A stretch of 7,789 nt of DNA. Origin: Candidatus Altimarinota bacterium (GTDB lineage: Bacteria > Patescibacteriota > Gracilibacteria > BD1-5 > UBA2023). The notes under the pieces are model-generated. The model was given only the letters and a program-made list of their open reading frames with translations. It was not told where the DNA came from and searched no databases. The position numbers were made by a program, and so were the translations under genes. The stretch spans positions 1 to 7,789 of the forward strand of contig CANBWW010000045.1 of the NCBI GenBank assembly GCA_947373235.1, written 5' to 3'. Below, piece after piece: positions 6,105 to 7,789 of the stretch. The stretch's first letter is position 1. Each line of letters opens with the position of its first letter.

Positions 6105-6767
6105 ATGACTCAAAAAGAACTTCAGGATATCTTTCTTTCCCATAATTTCGAACTTTCAACTGGAGAACTTGCTCAGTTTGAGAAATTTCTCTCACTTTTT
6201 ATCGAGTATAATGCTCATACCAATCTTTCCGCAATTCGTGATGAAACGGGGATTATCGAAAAACATTTCGTCGATTCACTCTATGGCGCGAGTATCATAG
6301 CGTGAGAAATAGAAGCTAAAAAAACTTCTCTGAGACTTCTGGATATTGGTTCCGGATGAGGTTTTCCTGGAATTCCACTCAAGATTGTTCTTCCTGAACT
6401 TGAAGTAACTTTGCTTGATTCTGTTGGAAAAAAAGTGAATGCGATGAATCATTTTGTTTCTGAGCTTGGACTTTCGAATATATCAGCTGTCAAAGAACGT
6501 GCAGAAATCCTCGCGAAAGACAAAAATCATGCACTTCAGTATGACTTCGTGGTTTCACGTGCAACGGCTTATATAACGGACATTCTCGTCTGGGCGAAGC
6601 CATTTCTGAAACCAGATGGAAAAATCATTCTGTATAAGATGCCATCGGACGAAGAAAAAAAAGAAAGAAATCAAATCCTCAAAAAACTGAAACTCGATCT
6701 GACGGGTGAGCTTCCATATGAACTTGCAGAAAAAGAACGAACGTTGATGGTTTTTTCGAAGAAATAA
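6105..6767 (+). CDS. rsmG: 16S rRNA (guanine-N7) methyltransferase RsmG (two TGA = Gly)
   Basis: SAM-dependent enzyme that methylates N7 of a guanine in the 530 loop of 16S rRNA (G527 in E. coli numbering). 220 residues, close to the usual 205-240. RsmG hallmarks: NLSAIRDETGIIEKHFVDSL (40-59), the SAM loop LDIGSG-G-GFPGIPLKI (from 79) where residue 85 is a TGA, LLDSVGKKVNAM (motif II, with the acidic ribose-binding D), VVSRATA, and the C-terminal KERTLMVFSKK. A second TGA (6303-6305) is residue 67. With the standard code the protein would be split inside its SAM fold. The ATG at 6105 gives the expected N-terminus; no Shine-Dalgarno, only a T-rich leader. Divergent from the glycosyltransferase gene across 123 bases. 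Confidence 0.95.
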
Positions 6768-6774
6768 TGTTCTC

Positions 6775-6806
6775 AAATCAAGAAAACCTACTTTCTTGAT
6801 TTTTTT
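6775..6806 (+). terminator. Intrinsic terminator of rsmG
   Basis: AAATCAAGAAA (6775-6785) pairs perfectly with TTTCTTGATTT (6792-6802), followed by a T-tract to 6806. It begins eight bases after the rsmG stop codon. Confidence 0.8.
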
Positions 6807-6816
6807 ATGCAGATTT

Positions 6817-6845
6817 TTGACAAGATAAAAAATATCTGCTACAGT
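6817..6845 (+). promoter_or_regulatory. Strong promoter of the 49-residue small protein gene
   Basis: Perfect -35 TTGACA (6817-6822), 17-base spacer, and -10 TACAGT (6840-6845) preceded by TGC, an extended -10. It is one of the two best promoters in the window and leaves a 5' UTR of about 26 bases. Confidence 0.8.
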
Positions 6846-6877
6846 ATATCTACATTCTTATCTCTAACTTCTTTCCT

Positions 6878-7027
6878 ATGAAAAAGCATGTTAAAAAAAT
6901 CCACGGTCATATCGAATCTTTCCAACAAAAACACAATGTTGGATATACGACACTCGCACTTCTGATCGCACTTGCTGTAGAGACCAATGTTCTCGCAGCT
7001 TATAGCATCTATACAAGTGTTGCTTAA
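6878..7027 (+). CDS. Small single-pass membrane or secreted protein (49 aa)
   Basis: Unrecognised 49-residue protein. The N-terminal 20 residues are basic and polar (MKKHVKKIHGHIESFQQKHN); residues about 22-42 are hydrophobic (TTLALLIALAVETNVLAAYS). This fits a membrane anchor, or a signal peptide with a possible site after VLA or LAA. It is a full transcription unit, with a perfect -35 promoter 33 bases upstream and a terminator 11 bases after the stop, which argues strongly that it is expressed despite its length. No Shine-Dalgarno; TTCTTTCCT precedes the ATG. No TGA codons. It could be an abundant small envelope protein; no function is assigned. Confidence 0.75.
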   Translation: MKKHVKKIHGHIESFQQKHNVGYTTLALLIALAVETNVLAAYSIYTSVA

Positions 7028-7038
7028 AGAGTTCTCAT

Positions 7039-7070
7039 AAAAAATCCTCAGAAAATTCTGAGGATTTTTT
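7039..7070 (+). terminator. Intrinsic terminator of the 49-residue protein gene
   Basis: Fifteen-base arms AAAAAATCCTCAGAA (7039-7053) and TTCTGAGGATTTTTT (7056-7070) are perfectly complementary; the innermost bases form the loop. The T-tract ends the stem, and an A-tract allows some reverse function. Confidence 0.88.
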
Positions 7071-7110
7071 ATGTATGCATCAGAAAGGTAGAACGGGAAG
7101 GGGAAAAAAC

Positions 7111-7138
7111 TGGAAAATTCTTCTTGCTCTTATATACT
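7111..7138 (+). promoter_or_regulatory. Candidate promoter of the 132-residue protein gene
   Basis: TATACT (7133-7138) as -10, with TGGAAA (7111-7116) as a weak -35 16 bases upstream. Initiation would be about 20-25 bases before ATG 7168. The preceding terminator means this gene needs its own promoter. Confidence 0.45.
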
Positions 7139-7167
7139 AGTGGTGTTTATTTTCTATCATTTTTTCT

Positions 7168-7566
7168 ATGTTTCATAAGGATACACCGATGACCCTTTCT
7201 CTCACGAAGGCAATAGCAATTGTTTGGCTTATCTTTACAACTCTCTACTTTCTCCTGAGTATCACGATTCCGATGATCGCTCAAAAAGTAGAGTGAGATC
7301 TTCTCTCGAAGGCACAAATTCAAGGACAACAAGAGGGGTATGCTCTCGCTATGCAGTCTCTTAGTGGAAATGTCTTTCAAAATGGTTATACAAATGCGAT
7401 CGGTCAACTCGTCGGAGCTCTAGATAAGCAAATCACTGACGGATGTAAAGACGCGGTTCCAGTGCAGATCGGTACTGGTTCTGTGGGTATTGTGAGTGTT
7501 CCTTGTCTTCAGAAGATCCAAGAAACAGCTCAGGCTCAGACTGGAAGTACTCAGACTCAAAAATAG
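7168..7566 (+). CDS. Single-pass membrane protein with extracytoplasmic cysteine pair (132 aa, one TGA = Gly)
   Basis: Unrecognised 132-residue protein. A membrane helix (about 15-38) precedes a helical polar stretch 44-90 rich in Q, S and G, then C93 and C113 twenty residues apart around a G/V-rich segment (VPVQIGTGSVGIVSVPC), and a Q/T-rich tail. With the N-terminus inside, the two cysteines would lie outside and could form a disulfide. One in-frame TGA (7294-7296, residue 43) lies directly after the membrane helix; without it only a headless 71-residue frame remains. Stop TAG 7564-7566. Start 7168; ATG 7189 (M8) is possible, and neither has a Shine-Dalgarno. It is a single-gene unit with its own terminator. 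Confidence 0.78.
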
Positions 7567-7578
7567 TCTTCAAAATCC

Positions 7579-7616
7579 AAAAAACCTCTCTATCTTCAGG
7601 ATACGAGAGGTTTTTT
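7579..7616 (+). terminator. Intrinsic terminator of the 132-residue protein gene
   Basis: AAAAAACCTCTC (7579-7590) pairs with GAGAGGTTTTTT (7605-7616); inside, TATC (7591-7594) pairs with GATA (7600-7603) with one bulged C, leaving a TTCAG loop. Confidence 0.88.
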
Positions 7617-7627
7617 ATAAAAAAGTT

Positions 7628-7655
7628 TTGACAACAAGGACAGTTTTTATACAAT
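7628..7655 (+). promoter_or_regulatory. Promoter of tRNA-Gly
   Basis: Perfect -35 TTGACA (7628-7633), 16-base spacer, -10 TACAAT (7650-7655). Transcription would start about 18 bases before the mature tRNA 5' end. Confidence 0.82.
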
Positions 7656-7680
7656 GCCTTTGCTTTGAAATAAGCACTTC

Positions 7681-7756
7681 GCGGGCGTAGCTCAATGGCT
7701 AGAGTCTCTGCCTTCCAAGCAGACTGTTATGGGTTCGAGTCCCATCGCCCGCTCCA
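7681..7756 (+). tRNA. tRNA-Gly(UCC)
   Basis: Complete 76-base cloverleaf: acceptor GCGGGCG/CGCCCGC with discriminator U and encoded CCA (7754-7756); D stem GCTC/GAGT; anticodon stem TCTGC/GCAGA with loop CTTCCAA, anticodon TCC at 7714-7716; T stem ATGGG/CCCAT with loop TTCGAGT. It reads GGA and GGG. It is not the UGA-decoding glycine tRNA, which would need anticodon UCA. The remaining 33 bases of the window show nothing further. Confidence 0.96.
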
Positions 7757-7789
7757 TATTGGATTCTTAGATTTTTGGATTATTAGACT

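Noticed and set aside
6303..6359. rsmG, the permease, the glycosyltransferase and the PEGA gene as pseudogenes with nonsense mutations
   Set aside because: All interruptions are TGA, never TAA or TAG, with no frameshifts, and the downstream frames retain family motifs; recoding explains all of them at once.
7681..7756. tRNA-Gly as the UGA-decoding glycine tRNA
   Set aside because: The anticodon is UCC; reading UGA needs UCA. The UGA reader must lie outside the window.

Overview
The window reads coherently only if UGA is sense and encodes glycine (genetic code 25). At least 17 in-frame TGA codons interrupt six otherwise intact, recognisable or well-formed proteins. In the YadH-like permease three of four fall where the E. 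coli protein (recalled from memory) has Gly, and in RsmG one falls in the glycine-rich SAM loop. TGG is used normally for Trp, so TGA is not Trp. With AT-rich sequence and TAA/TAG as the only clean stops, this points to candidate phyla radiation bacteria of the Gracilibacteria/Absconditabacteria (BD1-5/SR1) type.

Layout. 2-742 (+) is the 3' end of an ABC-2 permease close to YadH. It converges, across a shared terminator, on a minus-strand NYN + OST-HTH/LOTUS RNA-binding protein (766-1524). Next, on the minus strand, come three small multi-pass membrane proteins (about 1640-3061). The first two are cassettes: both carry nearly the same promoter, a three-hairpin 5' leader and the same terminator, around diverged coding sequences. 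Still on the minus strand, 3197-5981 holds a two-gene unit: a GT2 processive glycosyltransferase followed by a membrane-anchored PEGA-domain protein.

Divergent from it on the plus strand are rsmG (16S rRNA m7G methyltransferase), a 49-residue small protein with its own strong promoter and terminator, a 132-residue single-pass membrane protein with two cysteines, and tRNA-Gly(UCC). Nearly every unit is closed by an intrinsic terminator.

The odd part is the 1.6-3.1 kb island. Its genes have strong Shine-Dalgarno sequences, while none of the other visible starts does. They use no TGA in their bodies, yet two reach a TGA just before their terminator, which a code-25 host should read through. Either these cassettes come from a standard-code donor, or the proteins really extend across the terminator hairpin. 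The three proteins share a layout and a K-(S/N)-I motif at residues 34-36, so they look like a diversifying family under a common RNA leader. I do not recognise the family or the leader.
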